From: Desulfobotulus mexicanus
Lineage (GTDB): Bacteria > Desulfobacterota > Desulfobacteria > Desulfobacterales > ASO4-4
DNA: 47,744 bases
NCBI RefSeq assembly: GCF_006175995.1
Contig: NZ_VDMB01000017.1
Span: forward strand, 602-48,345
Reading direction: 5' to 3'
Under the pieces are notes generated by a model that had not been told where the DNA came from, did no database searches, and saw only the letters and a list, made by a program, of their open reading frames with translations. Position 1 is the stretch's first letter; each line of letters opens with the position of its first letter. Made by a program: the position numbers and the translations under genes. Positions 8,582-16,473 of this stretch are shown piece after piece.

Positions 8582-10153
8582 TCAGCTCCGTTTTTCATTT
8601 AGCAGGCGCTGGCGCTCCAGAAGCTGAATTGCATTGATGTGACGGGCCAGAAGGGTTTCATGGTCTGCATCCAGTTGTGAAAAGGTGAACCCTGCAGAGG
8701 TTTCTTCATTGGTGCTGTCGGTTTTTTTTCTTACTAGCTTGATTTCTGCATTGATATGGATGTCTGCAAGGGTTCCTTCCACAGCTTCAAAAAAGAGTTC
8801 CAGAAGAAAGGTGTTGCCTGTATCCGGCAGTTTTGTTTCGTAGCCCGGAGGGAATTTCAGACCGATACCTGTCATGGAGATATCGTTGAATCTGAAATCG
8901 TTTTTTGATGTGAAGGTCGTATCTTTAAATCTGATTTTCCCGGCCATAAGGCTTGTGTAGGGCTGGCAGGAGCAGCGGTAAGCCTTACGTTCGCTCCTCA
9001 GGCCGGTCTGACGTATAGGAAGGGTAAAGCGCAGCATCAGGGCTTCCCGTGCCTGACCATCGGGCAGAATATACCTTGAAAGGGCTTCCAGGGAAAGGAT
9101 CTGCAGGCCGGGTCTGCCATCTTCCGGGTGATTCTGATCCGTGGAAACAAGGTCAAGGGAGTCAACACTTTTAAGACTTTTCAGGGCAGGGGAAGTCTGG
9201 GCGATAACCACCATCTGTGTATCCATATTGACTTCATAAATGATGGTTTTTAAAAAATGAGGATCAGTGGTGTTTTTGTTGAGCAGCAGGAAGCATCTCT
9301 GGCCTTTGGCGGGAAAATCAGTATCTTTTTTTGCCTGTGTCCGGCTGCGTTTTTCAAGGGATACCGGTGATATATATATGGGGATACGGAGTTCCGTTAA
9401 AAGAGGGTTGGTAAAGTCTTTCTGGTTGCGGGTAATGCGTATATAAATTTCATATTCTCCCGCATCCTCGAACCGACAGTTTCTGGAATGATTTTTATCT
9501 GTTTTGGGCATCAGGTTCCAGGTGGCTGAGGGGCTTTGCCTGCGGTAGGCAAATTCAAAGGTATAGGGTGTGTCATAGAAATCCTGATCCGTATCCACCT
9601 CAATGCGGATCAGTTCATGGCGTACTGGGTTGCCGGTGATGGAAAATCCGCGAATAAAGGGGGGCATTTCCGGCAGAGAGTCTTTATTATTTGCAGGGGC
9701 ATCATTTTCCCCAAGCAGATTTTTTTCAATATCTTCGGGAAGGGTGAGTATCCATTCTGCCAGAGTCTTGGAGACCTCCAGCCGGTGGTTGGTGAGCAGG
9801 GCAAGCATACCCTTCATGCTTGTGGCATTTTTGACCTTGAAGGTAACGGGTAGCTGTGTTTCCGCATAAATTCTGTCCATACGCATCAGCGCAATGGGCA
9901 GGGCGATGCGGGCAACCATGGCAGGTTTTTTAATGGCCATGATTCGGAGGGCGCTTTTTACCATAAAGTCGGCATTGTCTTCTGTCCTTGGGCTTAACTC
10001 CCTCATGTCTAAACAAAGGCCAAAGTCTTTGCGCATTGACCGCATACTGGCGGTGAGTTCCTGAATCAGCCGGATGGCCTCTTCTTCTGTGATAAGGCCC
10101 CGCATCCTTAAAAGAAGACAGTTTTTTTCTTCGGATTTGAAAATTCTGTACAT
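8582..10153 (-). CDS. PilZ-domain protein with STAS-like N-terminal domain
   Basis: This 523-aa soluble protein starts the signalling operon. Residues about 1-130 resemble a SpoIIAA/STAS-like fold (RGLITEEEAIRLIQEL, LCLDMREL). Residues about 165-285 are beta-rich and Ig-like (YTFEFAYRRQSPSATW, EYEIYIRITR). A YcgR-N-like stretch follows. A PilZ domain occupies about 380-510, with a c-di-GMP binding signature: RKAYR (RxxxR) and DISMTGIGL (DxSxxG). It therefore probably binds c-di-GMP. Placing it at the head of a partner-switching operon suggests it connects c-di-GMP to the kinase/phosphatase cycle. The N-terminal and Ig-like calls are weaker than the PilZ call. A GGGGGGA site precedes the ATG. 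Confidence 0.8.
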   Translation of the reverse strand: MYRIFKSEEKNCLLLRMRGLITEEEAIRLIQELTASMRSMRKDFGLCLDMRELSPRTEDNADFMVKSALRIMAIKKPAMVARIALPIALMRMDRIYAETQLPVTFKVKNATSMKGMLALLTNHRLEVSKTLAEWILTLPEDIEKNLLGENDAPANNKDSLPEMPPFIRGFSITGNPVRHELIRIEVDTDQDFYDTPYTFEFAYRRQSPSATWNLMPKTDKNHSRNCRFEDAGEYEIYIRITRNQKDFTNPLLTELRIPIYISPVSLEKRSRTQAKKDTDFPAKGQRCFLLLNKNTTDPHFLKTIIYEVNMDTQMVVIAQTSPALKSLKSVDSLDLVSTDQNHPEDGRPGLQILSLEALSRYILPDGQAREALMLRFTLPIRQTGLRSERKAYRCSCQPYTSLMAGKIRFKDTTFTSKNDFRFNDISMTGIGLKFPPGYETKLPDTGNTFLLELFFEAVEGTLADIHINAEIKLVRKKTDSTNEETSAGFTFSQLDADHETLLARHINAIQLLERQRLLNEKRS

Positions 10154-10267
10154 GGATCCCCCCGTTTTATCCGAATGTCTCTGTCATGGGAAGCTTTGAG
10201 AATCTGTATACGGTTTTTAAAAGTGTTTAGTTAATTTTATGATATTAGGAGCTGATGGTTCTAAAAT

Positions 10268-10478
10268 CAATGGTTTTTGCCTGCCTGCTTGCAAATGAAC
10301 TTATTTTTAGCAAAAAAAACAAGGTATAATGATATGAATTTACTTCCATGGAAAAGTAATGGATTCGAAACCTTGTTCTTACTTCGGATTTCTGCTAATA
10401 AAACATAAATTTTCAAAGTATCATTATAAGAAAGTGCATAAGTTGGAAAAGTGGATGGCTTTATTATAAAAACCATTG
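10268..10478. repeat. Imperfect nested palindrome in the PilZ-MCP intergenic region
   Basis: The 384-base gap between the divergent PilZ and chemoreceptor genes contains nested inverted repeats. The outermost is CAATGGTTTTT at 10268-10278 with its exact complement at 10468-10478. Inside are TTTTTAGCA with an approximate complement near 10393, and AACAAGGT (10318-10325) with ACCTTGTT (10370-10377). The centre is a TTACTT/AAGTAA hairpin at 10340-10359. A 10-mer TATAATGATA (10324-10333) also has its complement at 10419-10428, which crosses the others. This could be a degenerate miniature mobile element or a structured regulatory region. No coding potential is evident. Confidence 0.5.
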
Positions 10479-10537
10479 GTTTTACAGCTATATTTTTGTA
10501 AAATAACAGGTGGCAGAGTATATAAAGGGGGAGACAG

Positions 10538-12013
10538 ATGGGTGCATATAAGGATGCTTTCTGGAATTTTTTTGTTCCGGAAGAATTCTCGGATAATCCG
10601 GAGAAAAAAAGGGTCGCGGTTTTTCTTGTGATTTTTACCTTTTTTGCTGCAACTCTTTTTCTGCTGACAACCATTCGCTGGTTCCGGATGGGAGAGAGTA
10701 TCCTTGCAACCAACATTCTTTTTGTAATGTTCGGTGTTATTTTTGCCCCTTTTTTACAGAAAATGCTCCTTTCTTCAAGGGTGGCCGCCGCCTACATGAT
10801 GACGCTTCTGGCCTGGTATTTTCTTTTTTATATCTGGCGAACCGGAGGTATGGAGTCCAGTGCCCTGAACTGGCTTTTGGTTTTTCCCGTGCTGGCGGCC
10901 GTTTTTCAGGGACTCTGGGCCTGTGTGGGCTGGTCACTTACAATGGGATTGGCCCTTCTCTTTTTTAATTACGCTCCACAGATGGGTATTGTTTTTCCTG
11001 TTTTTAATGTGGATGCGCTACAGCGGGCAGAGTTGAGATTCGCAGATTTTGTAAGGCAGCTGACATCCATTGCCGTATGTATGTATGTGATTGAGCGTAT
11101 GCGTGTGAAGGCCATGGCTGCCCAGAAGGAGGCCGATGGGAAACAGCAGAAGGCTATGGAAGCCCAGGCAAAATCTTCCGCTGAACTGGCCCGGCATATG
11201 GAAAATCTGCAGGAGGTTTTTGAGCGGACAACCCGCAATGCCTGCGATCTTCTTGACGCTTCAAAGGCTTTGGCTGCAGGCAGTGCCAGCATGGGGGAAG
11301 AAATTGCCCATACCTACCGTATTTCATCGGAAGCTAAAGAAATTACGCAGGATATTAAAGAAATTCTCCATGTCATGGCAAGCTCAGTGGAGGAAACCTC
11401 CGTTTCCATCACAGAGGTTCGGGACCGGGTGAATGAAGGGGCTGGTGTTGCAAGGTCTGCCGTGAAGGAGGCGGATTCGGCCAATGAAATGATTGATCAT
11501 CTTTCCGAAAGCAGTCGTCGTATCGGTAATGTGACGGCGGTGATTCAGGAAATTTCCGAACAGACCAATCTTTTAGCCCTGAACGCCACCATTGAAGCAG
11601 CCCGTGCAGGAGAGGCGGGTAAGGGCTTTGCCGTTGTGGCCGGTGAAATCAAGGATCTGTCCCGAAAAACCAGGGAAGCAACGGAAGAAATCCGTAACCA
11701 CATCTCCGGTAATGAAGCCACTGTGGAAAAGGTGGTACAGAGCAATAAGGCCATCAGTCTTACCATTTCCCAGATTCGGGAAGGGGAGGACTCCATTGCG
11801 GCAGCTGTGGAACAGCAGAGCGTGGTTATTCAGGATATTGCTGCCCGTATCGGTGATTCCGCTCAGAGAAGCGATGAGGTTGCAGATCATGTGGTGGCCC
11901 TGAGTGAAGCGGTGGAGCGTATGCGTGAAGACATAGAAAAAATGGTGAAATCCGCTGTCTTCTTAGAAACAATGGCCAAAGACTTAAATGATACCTGTGA
12001 GCTGAAGGAATAG
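10538..12013 (+). CDS. Methyl-accepting chemotaxis protein with multi-helix membrane domain
   Basis: This 491-aa transducer signals to CheA/CheW. About six hydrophobic helices occupy residues 25-190, with only short loops and no large periplasmic sensor. The stimulus is therefore probably sensed within or at the membrane. A coiled coil begins near 195. The signalling hairpin tip is conserved: [20 protein letters not shown] followed by [15 protein letters not shown]. There is no C-terminal CheR-binding pentapeptide (it ends CELKE). A strong GGGGGAG ribosome site precedes the ATG. The stop lies six bases before the SnoaL-like gene, so the two are probably co-transcribed. No che genes are nearby. 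Confidence 0.95.
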   Translation: MGAYKDAFWNFFVPEEFSDNPEKKRVAVFLVIFTFFAATLFLLTTIRWFRMGESILATNILFVMFGVIFAPFLQKMLLSSRVAAAYMMTLLAWYFLFYIWRTGGMESSALNWLLVFPVLAAVFQGLWACVGWSLTMGLALLFFNYAPQMGIVFPVFNVDALQRAELRFADFVRQLTSIAVCMYVIERMRVKAMAAQKEADGKQQKAMEAQAKSSAELARHMENLQEVFERTTRNACDLLDASKALAAGSASMGEEIAHTYRISSEAKEITQDIKEILHVMASSVEETSVSITEVRDRVNEGAGVARSAVKEADSANEMIDHLSESSRRIGNVTAVIQEISEQTNLLALNATIEAARAGEAGKGFAVVAGEIKDLSRKTREATEEIRNHISGNEATVEKVVQSNKAISLTISQIREGEDSIAAAVEQQSVVIQDIAARIGDSAQRSDEVADHVVALSEAVERMREDIEKMVKSAVFLETMAKDLNDTCELKE

Positions 12014-12019
12014 GAAAAA

Positions 12020-12418
12020 ATGGACGAAATCAGCAGAAAAAAACTTGAGGTATGGCATGATGTGGTTTTCAACCGGAACATTGAGGCACTGGAATCCATG
12101 CTGGCAGAGGATGTGCAGTTTTATTCCCCTGCTTTATGGAAGCCTAAGAATACACGCATGGAAGCCATGGTCATGCTGGGAACGGTGATAGAGGTTTTTG
12201 AGAATTTTACATACCACAGGGAGCTGGTTCAGGGAAACAACTGGGCTTTGGAGTTCAGTGCCGATGTGGGGGAAAAATCCGTCAAGGGTATTGACCTGAT
12301 TGAGTTCAATGATGAAGGAAAGATTCAGCGTTTCGAGGTCTTTATACGTCCCCTTACGGGGCTGATGGCCCTTGCCGAAGAAATGGGCAAACGTCTGAAG
12401 GAAAAGGGTTTTATTTAG
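12020..12418 (+). CDS. SnoaL/NTF2-like protein
   Basis: This 132-aa protein has the cone-shaped SnoaL/NTF2-like pattern: an N-terminal helix (EISRKKLEVWHDVVFNRNIE), then DVQFYSPALW, a helix, and strands including WALEFSADVGEKSVKGIDLI and GKIQRFEVFIRPL. Members are small ligand-binding or enzymatic proteins, often annotated as nuclear transport factor 2 family. It follows the chemoreceptor by six bases, with AGGA upstream of its ATG. Translational coupling suggests a linked role, but no function can be assigned. It ends before a hairpin terminator at 12464. Confidence 0.8.
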   Translation: MDEISRKKLEVWHDVVFNRNIEALESMLAEDVQFYSPALWKPKNTRMEAMVMLGTVIEVFENFTYHRELVQGNNWALEFSADVGEKSVKGIDLIEFNDEGKIQRFEVFIRPLTGLMALAEEMGKRLKEKGFI

Positions 12419-12463
12419 AAGACTGAAGACAGACCCTTAATAAGGGCTTATATGAAATACAGA

Positions 12464-12487
12464 GGGGGCCATTATTGGCCCCCTTAT
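12464..12487. terminator. Intrinsic terminator between convergent genes
   Basis: A 7-bp G+C stem (GGGGGCC at 12464-12470 with GGCCCCC at 12477-12483) has a six-base loop and is followed by TTATTTATT. A second perfect palindrome, CCCTTAATAAGGG, lies just upstream at 12434-12446. Together they separate the SnoaL gene from the convergent small gene. Confidence 0.75.
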
Positions 12488-12691
12488 TTATTGCATGTTC
12501 ATGGGATTTTCTTCGGACATGAAGAATATATCATCATTATGGAAGATGGCCTCCAGCTGCTGCTGCTGGGCAATGAGACAGCGGAGACGGACGGCACAGA
12601 ATTCCCGGCATATACGGTCATCCATGCGAAAACGGGTGTAGCACTCAAGGGTGTCGTCGTGTCTGCCTGCTTTATACGGGGCTTGCTTCAT
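12488..12691 (-). CDS. Small hypothetical protein, 67 aa, cysteine-containing
   Basis: I do not recognise this family with certainty. The product begins MKQAPYKAGRHDDTLECYTR, has cysteines in RICREFCAVRLRCLIAQ (a CxxxC-x4-C pattern) and ends in a Met/Asn-rich tail. It is charged, soluble and has a sensible residue composition, while the overlapping plus-strand reading does not look like protein. A GGAG lies about 11 bases upstream of the ATG, slightly far. It ends at a terminator shared with the SnoaL gene. The cysteines might bind a metal, but this is speculation. Confidence 0.5.
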   Translation of the reverse strand: MKQAPYKAGRHDDTLECYTRFRMDDRICREFCAVRLRCLIAQQQQLEAIFHNDDIFFMSEENPMNMQ

Positions 12692-12841
12692 GGGTATCGG
12701 ACTCCATGGGACTTCGAATGTGTGGATGTGAATTTATTAAGATACACATCTATAAAATAAAAAATGTCTGTCATAGTGAAACGGCAAGCATAAAAAACCG
12801 TTTTTTCACTGGCTCCGGTATAGGCCTTTTACCGTTAAGTG

Positions 12842-14509
12842 TCAATGTAGCTCATCTTCGTTCTGGCTAAAAGGCTTTGCTCCGGTATGGGAATAGAGCA
12901 TGGTCTGCATTTCTTCCAAGAGAGGACGCAGGCTGGCCCTGTCCAGTGCAGAAACGGCAATGCCCGGATATTGTCTTAGAGCTTTTTCCATTTCTTCTTC
13001 CCCGGCCAGATCCATTTTATTGAATACCCTTATCTGGGGAATTTCTGTCAGATCCAGCTCTTCAAGGACAGTCTCCACGCTGGCCACCTGTTTTTCCCAG
13101 GAAGGATTTGAGACATCAATGACATGGAGAAGGATATCTGCGTTTTCCAGTTCTTCCAGTGTGGCACGGAAGGCCGCCACCAGCTCTTTGGGCAGGTTGC
13201 GGATAAAGCCAACGGTATCCGTGATGATTACTTCCACATCTTCAGGGAAGCGCAGCCGCCTTGAGGTGGGGTCCAGGGTGGCAAACATCTGATCCTTTGC
13301 CTCAATTTTACTTTGGGTAAGGGTATTGAGCAGGGTGGATTTACCAGCATTGGTGTAGCCCACAATGGAAAAAACCGGAAGCCCCTGACGGTTGCGCAGG
13401 GCTTTTTGCTGTTTTCTGTTGCTGTGCACTTCTTCCACGGCTTTTTCCAGTTTGAGAATCTGCTCCCTGACCCGCCGCCGGTTGATTTCAAGCTTGGTTT
13501 CTCCGGGGCCCCTGCCGCCGATACCGCCAGTAAGCCTGCTCATGGCTGTATTTTTGTCGGAAAGTCTCGGCTGAAGATATTTCAGCTGGGCGAGTTCTAC
13601 CTGTAGCTTGCCTTCCCTGCTTCTGGCCCTTCGGGCAAAGATGTCAAGGATGAGCTGGGTGCGGTCCATGACCTTGAGTTCCATGCGGTCGCTGACGTTT
13701 CTAACCTGAGCAGGGGAGAGTTCCTGATCGAAAATTATGAGGGTGGCGGCATCCTGAAGGGCCATGAGGTAGAGATCCTTCAGTTTGCCCTGACCCATAA
13801 GGGTTTTGGGGTCCGGTTTCTGGCGGGTCTGGGTGACGTGACCGATGACATGGACACCACAGGATTCCGCCAGTTCCTTCAACTCTGCCATATGGGCATC
13901 GGATTCCGCCTTGCTGAGCTTTGAAACGCCCACAAGTATGGCCCTTTCCGCACCCTTGGGGGCATCACGCAGGGAGCCGGTTCTGCCTATTTCATCTTCC
14001 AGTTCCAGAATGAAATTCAGGCAGTCGTTTTCCAGAAGTTCCCCATGGCCGGGGGGGAGAACATGGCAGGGGTGTTCCCGGTCATTGCCCGGTAGTACGT
14101 GGGCCACATGCACCTTTTCAAGGTTTCCCCTCTGGGAAGTGCAGAGGGCGCAGATGAGGTCTAAGCGCAGGAGGGCAAGGTCTGTGAGGTCATCTTCCGT
14201 CAGAGCCTCACCATTGATATGGGTGTGAACGATGCGGATGCCCCTGAGCCGTCCCGGTGCTGTTCTGAAATCCGAAAGATCCGGAATGAGAATTTCCTTT
14301 GCGTCCCCTGCAATCACCCGGACTACCTTGCCGCCCCTGTCTATGGCAAGGCCGAGCTGGCGGTTCATGGTTCTGGAAAGGGCGCAGATTTCCTCTGCAA
14401 GATCTTCGGGGAGGATGCAGTCCTGGGGAATCCTCTGATTATAAAGGGATTCCAGCTGTTTGATTTGTCGGGTTTTTAACCCGCCTGTGTTACCGAATAC
14501 ACTGGGCAT
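12842..14509 (-). CDS. hflX: Ribosome-associated GTPase HflX, long form
   Basis: HflX is a GTPase (and in some bacteria an ATP-dependent helicase) that binds and splits stalled ribosomes. The canonical parts are present: the N-terminal HflX domain from about residue 188 (AILVGVSKL), the glycine-rich GGIGGRGPGETKLE at 328-341, and G1 GYTNAGKST with K390. DTVGFI and NKMD follow. At 555 aa it is about 130 residues longer than E. coli HflX because of an N-terminal extension. That extension contains a JAMM/MPN-like stretch, HTHINGEALTEDD, at 95-107. A GAAGG site precedes the ATG. It follows dnaB by 13 bases. Confidence 0.96.
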   Translation of the reverse strand: MPSVFGNTGGLKTRQIKQLESLYNQRIPQDCILPEDLAEEICALSRTMNRQLGLAIDRGGKVVRVIAGDAKEILIPDLSDFRTAPGRLRGIRIVHTHINGEALTEDDLTDLALLRLDLICALCTSQRGNLEKVHVAHVLPGNDREHPCHVLPPGHGELLENDCLNFILELEDEIGRTGSLRDAPKGAERAILVGVSKLSKAESDAHMAELKELAESCGVHVIGHVTQTRQKPDPKTLMGQGKLKDLYLMALQDAATLIIFDQELSPAQVRNVSDRMELKVMDRTQLILDIFARRARSREGKLQVELAQLKYLQPRLSDKNTAMSRLTGGIGGRGPGETKLEINRRRVREQILKLEKAVEEVHSNRKQQKALRNRQGLPVFSIVGYTNAGKSTLLNTLTQSKIEAKDQMFATLDPTSRRLRFPEDVEVIITDTVGFIRNLPKELVAAFRATLEELENADILLHVIDVSNPSWEKQVASVETVLEELDLTEIPQIRVFNKMDLAGEEEMEKALRQYPGIAVSALDRASLRPLLEEMQTMLYSHTGAKPFSQNEDELH

Positions 14510-14522
14510 AGGATACCTTCAA

Positions 14523-15893
14523 TCAGTGGGGGTATTCGCCTGCGGCGAGGTCTTCAAAGCGTGTATAGGCACCCAGGAAGGCCATGTGGGCCGTTCCTAC
14601 GGCACCGTTTCTGTGTTTTGCCAGAATAATTTCCGCTTTTCCCCGGTTGGGGTTGTTTTCATCTTTATTATAGACTTCATCTCTGTAGATGAACATAACA
14701 ATATCAGCATCCTGTTCCAGAGAGCCGGATTCCCTGAGGTCCGAAAGCATGGGGCGCTTATCTGCCCTCTGCTCCAGCATGCGGTTGAGCTGGGAAAGGG
14801 CGATAACGGGAATGCTAAGTTCCTTGGCAAGCCCTTTGAGAGACCTTGAGATTTCTGCAATTTCCAGATCCCTTCTGTCCGAATGGGAAGAGCCCCGCAT
14901 CAGCTGCAAATAATCGATGATAAGAAGTCCAAGTCCCTTTTCCATCTTTAAGCGTCTGGCTTTGGCACGGATATCCATGGGAGAGACATCCGGAGAATCA
15001 TCTATGTATATGGGTGCTTCATAAAGGATGGAGGCGGCGGTATTGATGCGGTTCCATTCATCGGGAGACAGGGAGCCGCCCCGTACCTTTCCTGATTCCA
15101 CGCGGGCTTCTGCGGTGAGAAGGCGCATGGAAAGCTGCTCCTTGCTCATTTCCAGGGAGAAAATAGCCACGGGTACACCGGCTTCCACGGCGGCGTTTCT
15201 GGCAAGGTTGAGCACAAAGGAGGTTTTTCCCATGGCAGGCCTTGCCGCAAGAATCAGAAGGTCGGAGTTTTGTAGCCCGGAAGTCAGCTGGTCCAGCCTG
15301 CGGTAGCCTGTGGGGATGCCTGTAATATCTTTCTGGCTGCCCTGTTGCTGCTCAATGGTATCAATATTTATATCTATGAGCTGCTGAAGGGGGGAAAAGG
15401 CTTTTCGGGTTTTGTTTTCCGCAATTTCAAAGATCACACTCTGGGCAAAGTCTATGACACCATCCACGTCATCGGCATTGGAAAAACACTTGCCGACAAT
15501 CTGGGTGGCCCGTTCAATGAGCCTGCGTAAGGATGCCTTGTTCCGGATGATTTTTGCATATTCAACGGCATTGGGTGCAATGGGAATGGTATCCACAATG
15601 CGGGCCAGTGCGGCGGCTCCCCCGACATTTTCAAGCTGTCCTGAATCCTGCAAAGCATTTGCAACGGTAACCAGATCTGCAGGTTGACCTTTGGCAAAAA
15701 GGGAAATGGCTGCCCCGTAGATTTTCTGGTGGGCTGCCCGGTAGAAATGTTCAGGGTTGAGAATATCCACAATATCCATGAGGACATCGTTGTCAATGAG
15801 AATGGCACTTAAAAGGGAGGTTTCCGCCTCGGGACTGTGGGGCGGTGTGCGGGAAAAGAGTGGATCTGTTACAGCAGGGGAATTTTCAACCAT
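14523..15893 (-). CDS. dnaB: Replicative DNA helicase DnaB
   Basis: This is the hexameric 5'-3' helicase of the replication fork, 456 aa, a usual length, with no intein. The N-terminal primase-interacting domain begins near PPHSPEAETSLLSAIL. The RecA-like domain has Walker A ARPAMGKTS with K223, Walker B LLIIDYLQLM, and the R-rich DLEIAEISRSLKGLAKEL. Its position after rplI is the common rpsF-rpsR-rplI-dnaB arrangement. An AGAGG site precedes the ATG. A strong hairpin separates it from rplI, so expression may be partly uncoupled from the ribosomal genes. Confidence 0.97.
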   Translation of the reverse strand: MVENSPAVTDPLFSRTPPHSPEAETSLLSAILIDNDVLMDIVDILNPEHFYRAAHQKIYGAAISLFAKGQPADLVTVANALQDSGQLENVGGAAALARIVDTIPIAPNAVEYAKIIRNKASLRRLIERATQIVGKCFSNADDVDGVIDFAQSVIFEIAENKTRKAFSPLQQLIDINIDTIEQQQGSQKDITGIPTGYRRLDQLTSGLQNSDLLILAARPAMGKTSFVLNLARNAAVEAGVPVAIFSLEMSKEQLSMRLLTAEARVESGKVRGGSLSPDEWNRINTAASILYEAPIYIDDSPDVSPMDIRAKARRLKMEKGLGLLIIDYLQLMRGSSHSDRRDLEIAEISRSLKGLAKELSIPVIALSQLNRMLEQRADKRPMLSDLRESGSLEQDADIVMFIYRDEVYNKDENNPNRGKAEIILAKHRNGAVGTAHMAFLGAYTRFEDLAAGEYPH

Positions 15894-15929
15894 GTATACC
15901 TCTTTGGAATATGCCTCTTACCCGAAACA

Positions 15930-15967
15930 TTATCAGGCGGAAAACCATGGGGCTTTCCGCCTGATAA
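15930..15967. terminator. Strong hairpin between rplI and dnaB
   Basis: A perfect 14-bp stem (15930-15943 with 15954-15967, core ATCAGGCGGAAA) has a ten-base loop. On the plus strand it is followed by a run of eight T about five bases on; on the minus strand, the direction of rplI-dnaB, the T-run is weak. It could act as a partial terminator or processing site that lowers dnaB relative to the ribosomal proteins. Confidence 0.65.
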
Positions 15968-15994
15968 AGATGTTTTTTTTAAAAATCGGGACAA

Positions 15995-16441
15995 TCAGGC
16001 AGCCGGAACCACTTCCACTGTAATTTCCGGTTCAACGCCCTTGTAAACCCGCACAGGTACCTTGTAGGTGCCAAGGGCTTTGATGGGTTCGGGAAGAAGA
16101 AGCTGACGTCTTTCTACTTCAACGTTCTGTTCCTGCAGGGCACGTACAATGTCCTGAACAGTTATAGATCCGTAGAGTTTGCCCTCATCGGCCACTTTGG
16201 CAGAAAGAGTGATGGAAATCTCGTTGAGCCGGACAGCCAGTTCTTCGGCAATGGATCTTTCCTTGGCGATCTGGGCCTGAACACGGACCTTCATCTGCTC
16301 CATAACCTTGCGGTTCTGGGGAGTGGCAGGGATGGCCTTGCTCTGGGGGAGCAGGTAGTTGCGTGCATACCCGTCCGCCACGTTCACCTCGGATCCGATG
16401 ATGCCGAGGGACTCTATGGTTTCTTTAAGAATAACTTTCAT
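15995..16441 (-). CDS. rplI: 50S ribosomal protein L9
   Basis: L9 binds 23S rRNA near the L1 stalk and influences frame maintenance. The start is the ATG at 16441, giving MKVILKETIESLG with 148 aa, the family's usual length. The ribosome site GGAGG is five bases upstream. An ATG four codons earlier overlaps that site and is not the start. The N-domain has the typical GSEVNVADGYARNYLLPQ, the long connecting helix follows, and the C-domain ends in VPVRVYKGVEPEITVEVVP. It lies in the S6 operon after the DUF2232 gene. Confidence 0.97.
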   Translation of the reverse strand: MKVILKETIESLGIIGSEVNVADGYARNYLLPQSKAIPATPQNRKVMEQMKVRVQAQIAKERSIAEELAVRLNEISITLSAKVADEGKLYGSITVQDIVRALQEQNVEVERRQLLLPEPIKALGTYKVPVRVYKGVEPEITVEVVPAA

Positions 16442-16473
16442 ATGAACCTCCAATGGGTCTGTGAGGATATCTG

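Noticed and set aside
10318-10428. Possible Xer dif site, considered because of the nearby FtsK cluster
   Set aside because: TATAATGATA and its complement lack the 28-bp two-arm arrangement of known dif sites, and the region is 12 kb from ftsK.
10267-10716. A 149-codon minus-strand open frame between PilZ and MCP genes
   Set aside because: It overlaps the MCP start and the palindromic element, and reads as low-complexity from A+T-rich DNA.
12452-12760. A 102-codon plus-strand open frame opposite the 67-aa gene
   Set aside because: It begins inside the terminator stem, lacks a ribosome site, and its translation resembles the reverse of the better minus-strand reading.
12776-12808. A small hairpin AAACGG/CCGTTT downstream of hflX
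   Set aside because: The stem is only six base pairs and the T-run is on the strand opposite to hflX transcription.
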